Shown here: one piece after another, positions 12,672-26,147 of the stretch
How the letters are laid out: each line of letters begins with the position of its first letter
Position numbering within the stretch: position 1 is the first letter of the stretch
Source: Panorpa germanica
Lineage: Eukaryota; Arthropoda; Insecta; Mecoptera; Panorpidae
Assembly (NCBI GenBank): GCA_963678705.1
Contig: OY783204.1
Span: 24,314,759-24,378,758, forward strand
DNA: 64,000 nt
Direction of reading: 5' to 3'
Program-made: the position numbers and the translations under genes
The notes under the pieces: generated by a model
Told to the model about the DNA's origin: nothing
What the model saw: the letters and a program-made list of their open reading frames with translations, nothing else
Databases searched by the model: none

Positions 12672-13811
12672 TGATTAAGGGTATTCTGTAACTTTTCAAA
12701 AAATCGACCTTATTTTTTCAGCGGTGGAAATATTTAATTTTTTCACCGCTCGAATAAAGTCGCTGTATTTAAAATATCTAAAGTGGTATTCTGTATGCAA
12801 AATTTTCCATCGCCCTTATAATAAACAGCGGTGAAAAAGTATAGTGACGTATTTTAAGACGTCATCAATTTTAAAAATATTTGACCAATCACGACATTCA
12901 GAATATTCAAATATTTAAAAATTCAAACACTTGACAAGTATTTTTGTACTATTCCTGAATTTTTTTATTAATTATTAATATAGTATTAATTAATATTATA
13001 GTAAAAGTGATTCGTAAAATGTTTCACTCATATAAATCATATCTGTTCGATTCAACTATCGGGTTAATAGAAAAATTCACATATTAAAAAATAATATATC
13101 GATAATGCAGTGGTTAATAATTTTCAATTCATGATTCTGAGGAATTTTCATTATGTTTGGAACTTAAACAAAATAATTGTCATAAAAATTGTGTTCAAAA
13201 AATTAGGAATTTCAAAATCGTTTTCTATAAAAACAGTGTATTCAATTTCAAAAAAATATTCCCAAATGATTTGTATATAATCATTGTATTTTATTAAAAT
13301 CTTGCATGTAGTGAACAACTACTACTTGAAATATATTTACCTTCTTCAAGACAATGCTCTAAAAGAGTAAATATTTCAAGACGGATTGGATCAAAAAGCT
13401 TCCTATTTGCTGGAGAAAATATATTTCTGATATAGGAAACAACTACACTCCATTTGCATTGTTATAAATCACCAAGAAATCTGCATTAAGATATTCCGGT
13501 TTATATTTGAATGACCTTCGTACTAATAATTATCTTTACATAATTTATGGAAAGGTAATAAGAAAATAAAGATAACCTGTTTTACTATTTTACGTGAGAA
13601 ATTGTTCATTACACACCTATAAACTTAAATATTTCAAATCTAATACAAAATTATAATTGTAATAAAAAAATGCTCCGATTGTAAAACGCAATTTATTATT
13701 TTTATTTCATTAAATGAAATTATAAGTAATAATGTGGTCTGCAATACCGCAGCAGCGACATGCCACACCGCGGCAAGTGCACCAAACACGGCATTAAGAA
13801 ATCTCCAGATG

Positions 13812-13834
13812 GCTTGGTTTGGTTTGGTTTGGTT
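13812..13834. repeat. (TTTGG)n short tandem repeat
   Basis: Four ggttt units. Close to, but not the same as, the insect telomere unit TTAGG. Confidence 0.8.
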
Positions 13835-15284
13835 TGTTCTTGGTGAACGGAATTCAGGCAGGTTTCACTTGCTTCTTTAATGAATTGGGGACAAAGGTTA
13901 AATTGTGGACATTAATGATGGAGATAGGAGTGTTCGGAATTTACATTATTTTAAATGAATTGTAAATATTTAAGAGTTTGTTCACTTTCTCAAAATTTAT
14001 ATAATTAGGAGCATTTAAATTTTATTAGCAGACGATTGACTTGAAATTTTACCACAACATTGCATTCGAACACGCGCATGTTCTCGAAAATCGAATTTCT
14101 TTCTTTCGTTTCTTTCCAGTTGATTATCGTCTGCGTTTGTAGTGTGGCTGAGTTTACCTAGTTTTATATAAAAAGAAATATGCATCAGTCTGTATTGTCA
14201 AAAAAACAAAACAAAAACATGTGTTGTTTTATTTTAAAACAGTTGTATTTTTCGAAAACACACTGTTCTCACTGAACAGACTGGTTTTGCTTTTAATGTT
14301 TTTCTGTGTGTCCCATAAAAATTATAAACATGATAAACAACAACTGACAAGCTCAAATGTTCACAAAAAACAAAACTGCGTGTTGAAACCCAGCAGATTA
14401 AAAAACAACAACAAATGTGTTTTCCTTTGATCTTACCTACTCCAGATGGGAATGTGTTTTGATTACTAAATCAGTTTTTAAAGACAAAAATGTTTTAGGA
14501 ACTGTCTCTTTGGTGTAAACATTGGTGTTTTATTGAACTGTCTCTCTGGTGTGAAACCGGCATTATTAATTGTGTCTTTCGGTAGTCTGTATCTGATTTT
14601 GAAGGGTAAACTATCTTGTGTTAGTGGAGTCTCGTGTATTTTTATGATAATGCACAAATTATAACTAGAAAAGGGTGTGAAAATGTTTTTTTCTTACTGG
14701 ATTCACGACTTTAAAAGTTAAATTACCTCGCATTATAAAACATAATATTTGTTTTTAATTGCTGCGCACACAAACGAAACACACTTTCAGTTTTTGAATC
14801 AAATAGAGGCGCGATGATGCCCATCGCTTGCTAGTACATAATAAACATACTCGTTACATGTTTAAGTGCCGGACAGAACAACCGGCGTTTGTCTTGTCTT
14901 GTCTACATCCATAAAGTCGCGACTTCCGGCCAATCTAGCATATCATACCCATAAATAGACACTTATGGCTATGTTTATTGATGGTCATAATTAATGCCAG
15001 CGGTATTAATAGCGCCGCGGTAATTTGCAGAAAAGAAAAAAACAACAGTTAAGAAAGTTTGCGTATTAAAAAATTCCACAGTCATTTAAAAATATTTCCT
15101 TGTTGAAGGGAGGATCCCCAAAGGGTTGCAAGACGTGACAAGCGGAAGGGGAGTCATCGTGACGTCGCATCTAATTCAAAATTCAACTTCAATGAAAAAA
15201 TTGAAGATAAAAATATTTTTATTTCTTTTTTTGAAATTTATGTGTCCTAATTATATTTACCAATCAATTTAAATAAATCAGAAT

Positions 15285-15785
15285 AAAGCCTCATTCCCAC
15301 TCACTGTTTTGATATTTAATTTATTGTTTTTATTTAATATTGTACTCTAGAATTCAAGTTTTCGTTTCAGGATTCAATTTCATATTTGTGTTTTAATTTA
15401 AGTTTAGTTAATTTAGTTGGTGCGTATGCATCGTTAGTAATATAAATTTTGACAGTTCGACAAAATTTTGTATGTTAAATAATTAAAATTGCTATGTTTA
15501 ATAACAATTAGAAATAGAAATTGTTTTCACTTCTATATATTTCAAAAACTGACATTAAACTTCTTTTAAAAATAAATTCTACTGCATTTTGACAGATTGT
15601 CACATTTTGGAGGTTATAATATAATATAGTCTTTCTCAATTTAATACTTTTAATTTAAGACTTTGGAAAAAAATAAATTAATTTAAAAATGATACTGTGA
15701 ATGACTACGCGTATTGCCATATGCTAAACAATTTAAATTAAATACAAAATACAAAATTAAAATTAAAGCAGTGAGTGAGAATGAT
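15285..15785. mobile_element. MITE with CATTCCCACTCACTG ends, copy 1
   Basis: CATTCCCACTCACTG at 15292-15306 is inverted as CAGTGAGTGAGAATG at 15769-15783. The ~500 bp interior is non-coding and AT-rich and matches the copy at 19776. Confidence 0.75.
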
Positions 15786-16794
15786 ACTTAAGACTTTATA
15801 TTTTATTAACAAAATAAAACAGTCATCTCTTATTGAAACACCCTATACTAATTAATAAATTAAAATAAACAATAGTTGTGTTAGTTAATCATTTAATTAA
15901 TTAGTATTGAAATACGAATTTTTCCGCTAATTAACAGTGAAGGCAGCAGTCTTCACTAGCAGCGTGTGTATTGTACTTTAAGCATTTACCGGATGTCCTT
16001 TCGAAGCGTAATAATTCGCGGATTTTGCAACATCCTGTGACGTACCGTGGAATCACGAATAACGAAGTCTAACATGTCTTGCTTTAAGACAAGACACAAC
16101 ACAACACACGACTCATATCAACACGTTGCTTTCATGAATTTATAATCGTTATTTGACTCGTTTAATTTGTCTCAAGGTTTCATAGCTTGTTGGATAATTA
16201 ATATGCATTTTATTGTTATTAGCTATTGTTTAATTATTCATAAATTCCAAGTGGTTTGTTGTCAAAACATACATAAATAAATAATGAATGCGTCGAACTT
16301 CCAAGAAAGATTTCTTGAATATATGTCATTTCGGTGGTGCTGTAGTTAGTGAAACTGAGTACAACGTTTTTTTTTTATATATTGCTAAATATTATTACTA
16401 TCTGTCCTGCCTATAGGACATTCAGTGATAGGATTGTCAAAAAGAATAAATAAAATGTCTTGCGCGGGATATGCCCATTAGTACAACGTTTAACAAACCG
16501 ATTTAATCTTATGAAAAAATTGGCAGAGTTTTTTATAATAATATTCTCTTCTCTTTCTAACATTATACATTTAAATGGAGATATAGTTGTTGTCTCTTTT
16601 ACATTGGAAAATATTTATTTAGTATCATAGAAAAAGAAACAAGATAAAAAACATATCTGTCTCTGTTACACTTTAATGGTTTATTTGTAACTTTATTCAA
16701 TACTGGTACGGTAGTGAGGTCAGGTGAAGTAATTGTACCGTTTGTAGTTCATATCACTGACATTTTCCTTGAAAGAGTGAAATCAAATTGAATT

Positions 16795-16862
16795 GTATCA
16801 TAACAAAAAAATTATACGTATCTTTAATATGATGTCAAAGTGGCTCCAAAATGATTACTGGG
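16795..16862. mobile_element. CAGTAAACA-ended MITE, terminal fragment
   Basis: Only the last ~65 bp remain (atcataac…tttaatatgatgtcaaagtgg…tgattactggg). Confidence 0.5.
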
Positions 16863-17016
16863 TTTTTAAGTTAAACTTATAGTCTAAGTAGAATTATACA
16901 GAAATGTGTTCTTAAATTACTTAGCGTTGGCGGAAAAGCTTATCTTGAGGAAATGGCAAAATTACTAAAAACGATTTCACTGCTATCTTACCATAGGGTC
17001 CTAAGATAAGAATAGT

Positions 17017-17234
17017 TATAGTTCAAATTACGAGAGTTCGGCGGCGTTTCATACTTAAAACAAGTTGTGCCGTATAAACTGCTGGTACAACGAAAAAGCA
17101 CTAACTCACTTATTTTTCTGTAAAGTATATAGGAACGAATAAGATAAAATTCATTATCGTATCATAGATTTATAAGGCTGTTATAACATCTTTTATGTAC
17201 GAGTTGCCGCCGAACTCTCGTAATTCGAACTATA
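17017..17234. mobile_element. TA-flanked palindromic MITE, copy 2
   Basis: Both ends are intact: TATAGTTCAAATTACGAGAG and its near-complement CTCGTAATTCGAACTATA. Same ~215 bp structure as the copy at 8916. Confidence 0.85.
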
Positions 17235-17395
17235 TAATCAATCTGATGGAAAACTCATTTTCCTACAATTTGAGCATACCTTATTTTTTGTATATATCTA
17301 ATAGATATTGAGGTACACCTCTCTAAAGCAGATAAATTCGCTAAAAATTACGATTGTATGCGCTTACAATTTTACCTAAATTTCTTAAACCCATT

Positions 17396-17398
<3 letters not shown>

Positions 17399-17474
<76 letters not shown>
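17399..17474. repeat. (AT)n microsatellite, ~76 bp, on a LINE tail
   Basis: Uninterrupted AT run, contiguous with the 3' end of the RTE-like fragment at 17475-17823. Confidence 0.95.
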
Positions 17475-17476
<2 letters not shown>

Positions 17477-17823
17477 TCTTAATATATATAAATTACGTGT
17501 CACATGTTTGTCCGAGTTTGTCCGCGATGGACTCCTAAACTACTTAACCGATTTTAATCAAATTTGTACACCGTGTGCAGTTTGATCTAACTTGAAAAAT
17601 AGGATAGCTTACATCTAAATTTATTTATCTTATTGCAAATTATTTGTCTATTAATTATCTGTATATGACATATGACATCTGGCGACGATGATGGCGACAT
17701 CTGTTGACTAGATTGAGTAAATATTCTGTTGACTAGATTGAGTAAATATTCAATAGATGGCGCTATGTAATGTAATATGACAAAAACGTTAGTCACAGCA
17801 ACGCGTGGCCGGGACAGCTAGTA
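17475..17823 (-). mobile_element. RTE-like LINE 3' fragment, copy 2, ending in a long AT run
   Basis: Reverse complement of 3389-3756. Its 3' end (minus strand …aatttatatatattaagaag) runs directly into the (AT) array at 17399-17474, so the microsatellite probably grew from the element's tail. Confidence 0.62.
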
Positions 17824-19000
17824 GTTAATATATATCATTTAAAAGGAATTTGAACATTCTACAACATTTATTTAAAAATGTTTTTAATAAAAAGTATTAA
17901 TTACGTCAAAAAAGGGAGAGAAGTTTGATGAGTAAATCCGAATCATTTAACTCAAAAAAGTAATTAAAAATGGAAAAAAGTTCTGGTACAGTATATGATG
18001 GTTATATAAATACTACATAAATTTACATACGTAATAAAAACTTACTGATCAATAAATAAACATATTTCTAAAGATCACTTTATAATAATTGCCATAAATA
18101 ATATTACTAAAGGAACTCTAACTAAAAAAGTTTAAGTTATTCTTCTCATCTTCCGGTATGTTAAATATTGTCGACGGACGATGGTAATCACCATCCGTGT
18201 GGGACTTAACAATGTTTTTGTACGTAGTACGTGGTCGTTCACTTTTGCATTGCAGCCATCTTCTCCCATTCATATCTATGACATTGAAGCTAACCATTAT
18301 TGAAATTTATTCGCAGATTTTATAGGTTTATTAACATTAGATTTTAACAACGAAAGATCATAAATCATGCAGATGAATTAAATTGTTATATTTGAAAAAC
18401 TTATATAGTAATAAAATTATTTATGTAATAGCATAACTTTTTACGATTTCTACAACTACTTATCAGTGTATCTCTTCTTCTTTCTTCTTGTACCTTCATT
18501 CTCTTCCGGTATCACTTTTTGCTTATGCTCTAATCTTACCCTAGTTACCTATCTCTCTCTTTCTTCTATTCAGTGTCATGTCATCTGTGTCACGTTCGTC
18601 ATAAATATCGTTTGTCCCGTCAGGTGGCTCTATGCTCTCATTAACTATTGTTTTATGCATTGCTGCTGCAAGAAACGTAACAGACAGAACCATTGAACTC
18701 TAAATAATTGAGGAAGTCGGACTGGTCATGCGTGGTGCAACCGAAGACCGAACACCACTGCACTGCAAGCAGTATACATAACGACATGTTTCTATGCTCC
18801 ACCTGATAAATGTAACACTTCAATAATTATAACATATTTATTATGTTTTTTATAAAACATGACCGGATATTCTGATGTAAGAATTATTACTTTACATTTT
18901 CTTATGCTCTGTGAAATATTGTAAAACAATTTGATTTTCTTCACGCTGCGTTTCACATTGTGGTTTGAGAAATTTGAAGATTTACTGGAATTTGTTGATT
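17824..19000. other. No gene seen
   Basis: No domain or element ends found. Confidence 0.45.
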
Positions 19001-19651
19001 AATAGGCTTGTGTCCTCATTTTTAGTGGTCGATTTTTCAATTGTTGATTGAAATTGATGTTAATAAATGTGTATTGGCGTGTCTATTTTATTAAATATCT
19101 AAATATTGACGGAGATATAGCAATTAAAAGTTTGAATTGTAGTTTCAGCGCTAAAAATGGTCGGCCATATTTTTATGACGTGAAATGCATTTTAACGTCA
19201 GTTATTTGTTGAGTAGGTCAGTGCTGTGATAATGTTCTGTAGCTGTTGATAGTCAAATAATCAAGTCAAATCACAGAATAATAAGTTTTTATTTTATTTA
19301 ACCCTGCTAGGGCAGACATAATACTGGAATTTGATTGTTCCATGAAATAGCTGTAAATAATATGTGATATTTTGATATATAAATACATATAGCAGAGATT
19401 TATGATCTGTAAGGTTGGACCTTACTAAGAGTGTACCTTACACAAAGATTGTGATGTCACATGCATTTGGAATGTGTACAACGTTGAATCCCTTTAATAA
19501 TTAAAGAGACAAAATGACTTTTTAATTGTTAATATCTCCTAACATATAAGGAGTTATTAAAAAATAATTGAACATTTGAGGTTCTAGTGACCCACTTTAT
19601 CAATATATAGTTCACTGTTATAGAAATTAAGACATAGGACACAAGCCCATT
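19001..19651. mobile_element. AATGGGC-type MITE, full copy
   Basis: Left end AATAGGCTTGTGTCC has one change from the family; right end is GGACACAAGCCCATT. Internal sequence matches the copies at 48467 and 63366, and this copy is about 50 bp longer than the intron copy. Confidence 0.8.
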
Positions 19652-19775
19652 GTGCCAATAGTACTTGGTCTGGAGCATTACCCAAAATATAGCATGCACC
19701 TGTTAAATAACTGAAGATTATCAATGTAACTAAGTAAAATTATTTTGACGCATTATCTTATGTTCATTAAGATGT

Positions 19776-20245
19776 AAAGCCTCATTCCCACTCACTGTTT
19801 TGATATTAATATTATTTAATATTTTAATCCAGATTTCAGGTTTTCAGAATAGGCATTTCTTGTCACATTCGTGTTTTAATTTGAGTTTAGTTTATTCAGT
19901 TGGCACGCATGCGTCGTTAGTAATATACATTTTGACAGTTGGACAAAATTGAATGTGGAATAATTAAAATAATAGTTTTTAATAACAATTAGTTTTTATT
20001 TCTTAAGTTTTAACTAACTGATATTGAACTTCTTTTAAATATAAATTCTACCGCATTTTGACAGGTTGTTACATTTTGGAGGTTATAATATAATATAGTT
20101 TTTATTAATTTAATTTTTTTATATTAAAGCATAGAACTTAAAAAATAAAATAAATTAAAAATGGTACTGTGAATGACTATGCGTATTGCCATATACTAAA
20201 CAATTTAAATTAAGTACAAAATACAAAATGAAATTAAAGCAGCGT
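19776..20245. mobile_element. MITE with CATTCCCACTCACTG ends, copy 2
   Basis: Left end and interior match 15285-15770 (ttgacag…ggaggttataatataatatag, actatgcgtattgccatat). Homology ends at aaattaaagcagcg, so the right terminal repeat is lost. It lies 125 bp after the MITE at 19001. Confidence 0.7.
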
Positions 20246-22718
20246 AAACGTATTAAAATTTAATTTAAGAAGGTGTACATTTAGCGTAATGTCGTTTTAT
20301 TTTTGATTCGAATTTTGCAATATTTATCACACTAAAAACTAAAGTTCCAAATTTCAACTGTCTATCTCTTTTCTGCCATTATAAACCTGAGAATTAATTT
20401 GAACCTATTAACAAAATATTAAATTTAATATGTCTAATCTTTTCTGGTTCACTAGTTATGGAAAAATATACATAATTTCAGTACTGTCTAAGTTTTTACC
20501 ATATAGAAATTTGAAGAAAATGTAAACGACACAAAGAGCCAAGTGCAGAAATGTTCAACTGGCATAACAACGTTAAACTGCACACATAATTAAAAACTTC
20601 TTAAGATTTTATAGTTCTTAAAAGAATCTTCTAAAAAGGTTTATGATTATGTTAATGGTCAAAAAGGTTGACTTATTTTTCCAAAACGTGTATTGAACAT
20701 ATATTTAACGGGTAGTTTAAAAAAAAAAAATGTTGCATGTTTGAAATTCTGAAAATTAAGTATAATGCACAACTCACTTATAAAATTACGTTGCAAAATA
20801 TTAATTATCGCAACTATCTCTTTTAGGAAGTGAGCTAAAGATAGCTGTTAAAAGAACTAAAGTCGTGTTAGGCTAATTAAAATAAAATATTTATATAATA
20901 ATACAGTTATTATTAATTTAGGATCAACTTCCTATAAACAATAATAACATATATCGTAAATTATTTGAATAGTTAAAATTTGATGGTTTTTTCAAATATG
21001 GTATTTCTATTGACTCTCGCATGCGGCTCACTAATTCCAAACCGATTTTAATAACAGTTATTAGACAATGAGAATATAATGTTAATAATTAACAATTAAG
21101 TTGGGTATATAACGGTAAAAATGTAATAAAAAAACTATAATACTCGTAAATAAATTGTAATAAACAATTACATGTTTATTTGTTTAATAACAACAATAAA
21201 ACTGAAAGGAAAGCAAAGTAACATATGAACTCGAGTGTAGGATAACCATATAGCTATAGCTATAGCTATAGCATCGTCTATCTCATTAATGTTAAAATAT
21301 ACAAGAAAAATAATTCCGGCATTTCACTTTTTTTCCATTCCGGCTATTGTTGTTTTGGTTGGCGTTCTTTGAGTGTTGCGGCATTGTTTTACGCAAGCGC
21401 TCGCAGAGGCTTCAACAATATACAATGATGAATAGATAATTGCAGGCGGGGAAGGAGGGAGGTAGATAGATTTCAAAGAACGTATAGAAGAAAATATGCA
21501 AAGGTAAACCTAGCTTCGCCACATTTAAACTATTGGTTTATGGGCGTTTTACACGATTGAACTAGATTCAGATCAGATAAATTGTCTCTTCATTGAATGT
21601 GTAAACACGGAGATAGAAATCTGATCTGATCTGGGCTTTATTCTTGATTTTCACTTGTTAGTAATGCTACTCTTCTTCTATTTAAGAAACATCATATGAA
21701 ATTTAGAGAAAAGAAGTAGAGGTATCCCTAATTAACAGAGGCACACTTGAAAGAGTGCGATTCAAATTCGAAATCATTTATAATTTTATTTGTTTATTTC
21801 TTTGTCACATTGTCTTTTATTATATTTTGTCTTGTGTGTTAGGAAAAGTGATTAAAAAACTAGATTTTGTTGTGGTTGTTATCGAAGAAAGGAACTCCAG
21901 GAATTTGTCATTCGACGGAATTTTATCGACACGGTAAAGTTTTCTTGAAAAGTATCCTACCACCTCAACGGTCACCCGAAAGAACGTGAGAACTACCGAA
22001 CGATGGCTTCTTCAAACCAAAATTGGAACAGCAGAGGCAGAACCGATTTTGTGATCGCAGCAGTCATATCGCTTTTCAATAATACTTCTAATATTCAATA
22101 ATTGTTCTAATAACTTTGTTATTACTACTCTACTGTGATCAATGACCTTTCACCATGTAAACTTTTACGCGCTGCGTTTCTTTCCTGTATTTATATAGCT
22201 TATTTAGCGAGCTGTGTGAATTCATATTGTTTTATTTTATTCGTTATAAAAAGTAAAAGTAGACGCATTGCTAAATATATGTTATATTAATTATTATTAT
22301 GTGAATTTTATCTCGTTGTTATTTTAAATTATTATTGTATATTTGTGTGTGTGTGTTTCATTTACTACATCATTTAATTGTTTTTCTTTCTTGTAAACTA
22401 ACTTGTTACAATTTCTATATGTAAATATTTTATGTTACAAAATAAATATAAATTAAAAAGAGCATTTATTATTTTATTTTCAAGAAAATGACAGAGCTGT
22501 ATTTAAGTATGCGTTTTTGAAACTTGGGGCCTTGTATTATATATCAAATACAAGCAAATGGATTTTATCCTCGACGCAAAATGTTATATATTGAAAATTA
22601 TGTTTATTTCTGATAGGTAAACTATATTGACTAATGAACAAGATTACCTGTTATCTATAGAAAATAAACTATTAAAATAAATATATATTTAAACCACATC
22701 AGCTAATTGAAACATTGA
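20246..22718. other. No gene seen
   Basis: AT-rich. Around 21300-22030 composition is more balanced, but stops break every frame. Confidence 0.45.
21250..21271. repeat. (TAGCTA)n short tandem repeat
   Basis: Three to four copies of a self-complementary hexamer, atagct. Confidence 0.8.
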
Positions 22719-23070
22719 GATCTTACAAAACATTACGCATGATTGTAGATGCACCTTGGTATATTGGTCCAGTCATTTAAGCTTAAATTAGGTAAGAATC
22801 TCGGAATTCGAAATACCCAGCTGTACGTCTGTAAATACCACATCGTATATTGACACCCTAAAGTTACCTCAAAACCTACATATGGTTTATACACCGTACC
22901 ATATGTAGGTTTTGAGACAACTTTTACAGTATTTACAGACTTACAGCTGGGTATCTCGAATTCCGAGGTGAACTTACTATAATGACTGGGCTATATTACA
23001 AACGAAAGACTGCACCACGATGTTGCCATACCTACAGTGAGACAAGAAATTAAAACTCAAACCGAGTTGT
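22719..23070. repeat. Unclassified repeat carrying a foldback MITE
   Basis: Outside the inserted element (22766-22991), this is the inverted counterpart of 540-655: acattacgcatgattgtagatgcacc on the left and aaagactgcaccacgatgttgcc on the right. Confidence 0.6.
22766..22991. mobile_element. Foldback MITE, 226 bp, with 6-bp target duplication TATATT
   Basis: Arms of about 75 bp are inverted (GGTCCAGTCATTTA…CGGAATTCGAAATACCCAGC and GCTGGGTATCTCGAATTCCG…AATGACTGGGC), with a second pair near the loop (aaacctacatatgg / ccatatgtaggttt). TATATT lies on both sides (22760-22765, 22992-22997). It sits inside a repeat whose uninterrupted copy is at about 540-655. Confidence 0.85.
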
Positions 23071-23461
23071 GAACTATTCAAATGCATTAGTAACCAACCT
23101 AATGTATCTTTAAGAGACTGAAGAGGAGAGCGCCTCAGGTCTTAATTAAATGAAATAATAAATAGATAAGGTTCTGTCACTGGAAACCGTGCAAATTGAA
23201 TTTTATTAACAATTTAATAAGCAAAATTATAATGCAGATAACTTGTCGAATACTGCTAGAATTTTTATAACTGAAATATTATTTCTTCACTATCTCAAGA
23301 TAAAATGTTTCACTAATGAACTGGATGATCGATATATTAACATATATTTCGACCATAAAAATGGAATATTGACTTCATATGATCCTAAACTATCTCTAAG
23401 CTAAATGCATCTTACTAATTGCAGAACGAAGTATAAAACATAATTTCTAATAATGTGTTAG

Positions 23462-23740
23462 CTAGAAAATGAGATGTTGAAGATATAAGGTGGGAAAGCG
23501 AGTTCAGGATTGTTAGTGAAAAGAATATAGAGGATTTATTGAGAGGAGACAAGGAAGGATAGAGGAGGATGGAAGGGGCACAAAGAAGAAAGTACGACAA
23601 ATAGGAAAAGGGAGGAACAAGGTGGAAATCAAGTTGAGTCTGAAAAAATTGTTGCTTTAGAAGAGAAAAGTAAGAAGATGGGAGACGGAAGTAAAAGCGA
23701 CGAGGAGAGAAAAGAAAGAAAAGAGTGGTGAGTAACGTTA
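23462..23740 (+). repeat. Purine-rich stretch, possible LINE remnant
   Basis: The plus strand is about 75-80% purine, unlike its surroundings. It can be read as WESEFRIVSEKNIEDLLRGD with stops, which faintly resembles the LLKGEQGREQLDG end at 60.5 kb. The similarity is weak; it may be only a purine-rich low-complexity region. Confidence 0.35.
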
Positions 23741-24847
23741 AAACGGAAGGACAGAATTTAAATTTAAAGTTTTGTTAATTCAGAAATAGAATCTATATAA
23801 CTAAAAATTAAATGTAATCCGTAGGTTAAACGCATCACTTTAGAACATTTTAAAATTTGCTGGTAAAATTTTGAAAAACCTGAAAGTGCATTTATTTTTG
23901 CTGCTATCTGCACAAATGTCATTTAACACCTGATTGTCAAATTGTGAATAATGGTAATAGTCACAAAAATTGATTCAGTTGTTTATTTTTCTGTATATTG
24001 GGACAGCTAGTATAAAACTAGTAGTAAGAAATTTATAACGCCGTTCAGGCATATACAGTACAGTACATACATACATACATAATTTCTAATAACTAAAACA
24101 TAGGTAAATGTATATAACCGTGGTATGCTATCATCTCACAACTACATGCTCACGTAATTTAATTATACATCTGCATATATTAATCTCGTACATAGACCGA
24201 TAACAACAATAAATTACTCAATTGCTTACGAAAAAAGAATCACGATCGAATATAATTATATTTATGAAACAAATTAACAATACAACCAATATTTATCACT
24301 CCATTATGTTCCCTCCCAGCCTGCGCCGTCAAGTCCAGCTCGGACTTCCACGCTTATAAAAATATCAATAGATTACTATAGAAAACAATCCACCAGCTAG
24401 CTAGCTCTAGCTGCCTTGCCACTTGCTTATTTATTGCGTAAACACGTTTTTATTTTTAATACGCCATTTTGTTAAAATGACCTTGGCACACCTCAAATAG
24501 GTGTATAGAAATTATTAAAATATTAATCACATTCCTTTGATCCTACTTCATAGATTTCATAATAAATACAATACACAAAGCATATATACAAAACAAAATA
24601 TATACAATTTGCATATATTTATATTCGTATATTTAAATAATACAATTTTTGTAAATATTTCCTGCTTGACCTCGAATGACTTTTGTACAGTTTAAGGAAA
24701 AAATGACGCTGTATTCGACAGCTTCATTTGTAGGTTGCATGCATCTCAGTTCTGTCCAAGTAACATCATACAAGCTTCATGCAAGCTGCAAATAAGGTAA
24801 TTTCTCCGAAGTTTAGCATAGAGAAAGCAGGCTTTTTCATTAGGAAA

Positions 24848-25039
24848 ATGTCAAGTGATGAAGAAGATGTGATTATAGCATACGCTTTTATTAGAAGACG
24901 ACGAATCAGACGTAGAATGTATTGGCTTCATCCATACATCGAAAAAAACATTAACCGCAGATTGTTTGTTGCCGCAAGAGAGTTATCAGAGGATGATTCA
25001 GTATTTCAATCAGTATATCGAATGACTATTGCTCAATAA
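24848..25039 (+). pseudogene. PIF/Harbinger transposase N-terminal remnant
   Basis: MSSDEEDVIIAYAFIRRRR, then YWLHPYIEKNINRRLF and ELSEDDSVFQSVYRM fit the N-terminus of Harbinger (HARBI1-like) transposases: an acidic start, a basic run, W-x-HP, then an F-x-x-x-xRM helix. The frame stops at 25037-25039 after 63 residues, and no DDE domain follows. It is probably an internally deleted element. Its ends were not resolved, although gttctgt/catttg motifs flank it at 24725-24767 and 25168-25200. Confidence 0.6.
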
Positions 25040-25972
25040 TATGCACAAAATTGACTACCGAGCCCGTCGTTTTTAAAAGAATATACGTCGCGCAGTACGC
25101 TAGAGCTATGACATGTTGCAACCCAGGCTGCATGACGGTTGCTTGACACTAAGCAAATGCGACGTTGCAGTTCTGTGGACACAGCCTCCTTTGTTTAAAT
25201 GCAAGCTACTTTAAACTAAATGCTTTATTAGGCAGTGGTGTAATTCATGAGTGACAATACTGACAGTATACTGTCTACAGAGCAGGGAGGCTGACTGTCA
25301 TAGTTTTTTAAATTGAATGTAGGCAGTGATCGTCAAGTTCGAGCAACCATAAACGAACATATTGGTCGAGCCAGTTACCAGCCCAACATAATCCAGTATG
25401 TATTGGACCCTTTAAATTACAGAGCGTTGAAATTTAACACCTTATTACTTAAATACACAAAGACATTTTACTAAAAACGTAATATCTTTTGTCCGCTAGT
25501 TAAGAAACGACATTGCTGAAAGACACTGGCTGGTAATTACTGCGTCTAAAGCACAAAATGTAAACAATATTTTCTTGTTTACTTGTCGCGCTTAGTTTCA
25601 TCGTTAGAACATTATAAACTTAATTATTACTAACCTTGTCATATATTTATAATTTATTTAACATATTTAAATTGATTTGTGACTAATAGTTTATTTTATG
25701 TATTGGTTTCTATTTTTCTTTAGGTAATTATACGCTAGTGTTAAGATTGGTTATACGTATAATTATATATATGTCTTTCTCTATGGTTTTTGATTTCTTA
25801 AAGAATATATATTAACTTTAATTACTTAAATAATTAAAATGCTAATAATTATGTTATACACATTGTTACTTTAATTTAAGTAGCGGTCGCAATGGCTGAC
25901 CTGTTAGAATTTGTGTAAAAGTAATTTGCTAAAATGTAAACGCTTATTAAAGATAATGAACTATAACCTACA

Positions 25973-26147
25973 TATAGTTCAAATTACGAGCAAATTACTA
26001 ATGCTTAAAAGAGGTTATAAATCCCGTATAAATATACGATGCGGCGGAAAAATTAGTGAAGCAGTGCTCTTTTATTATATCGCAGATTTATACGATACAA
26101 CTTGTTTTAAGCATGAATCACCGCCGCACTCTCGTAATTTGACTATA
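25973..26147. mobile_element. TA-flanked palindromic MITE, copy 3 (short)
   Basis: Ends are present (TATAGTTCAAATTACGAG … CTCGTAATTTGACTATA). The left arm is rearranged after 18 bp and the centre is shortened, giving 175 bp. Confidence 0.75.

Larger units (their letters stand above)
12046..15284. other. No gene seen
   Basis: An open frame at 12127-12402 has no family resemblance or splice context. Inverted gcggtgaaa blocks at about 12720-12835 hint at a decayed hairpin element. The rest holds nothing I can name. Confidence 0.45.

Noticed and set aside
13812-13834. Telomere-like repeat
   Set aside because: The unit is TTTGG, not TTAGG, and only four copies occur.
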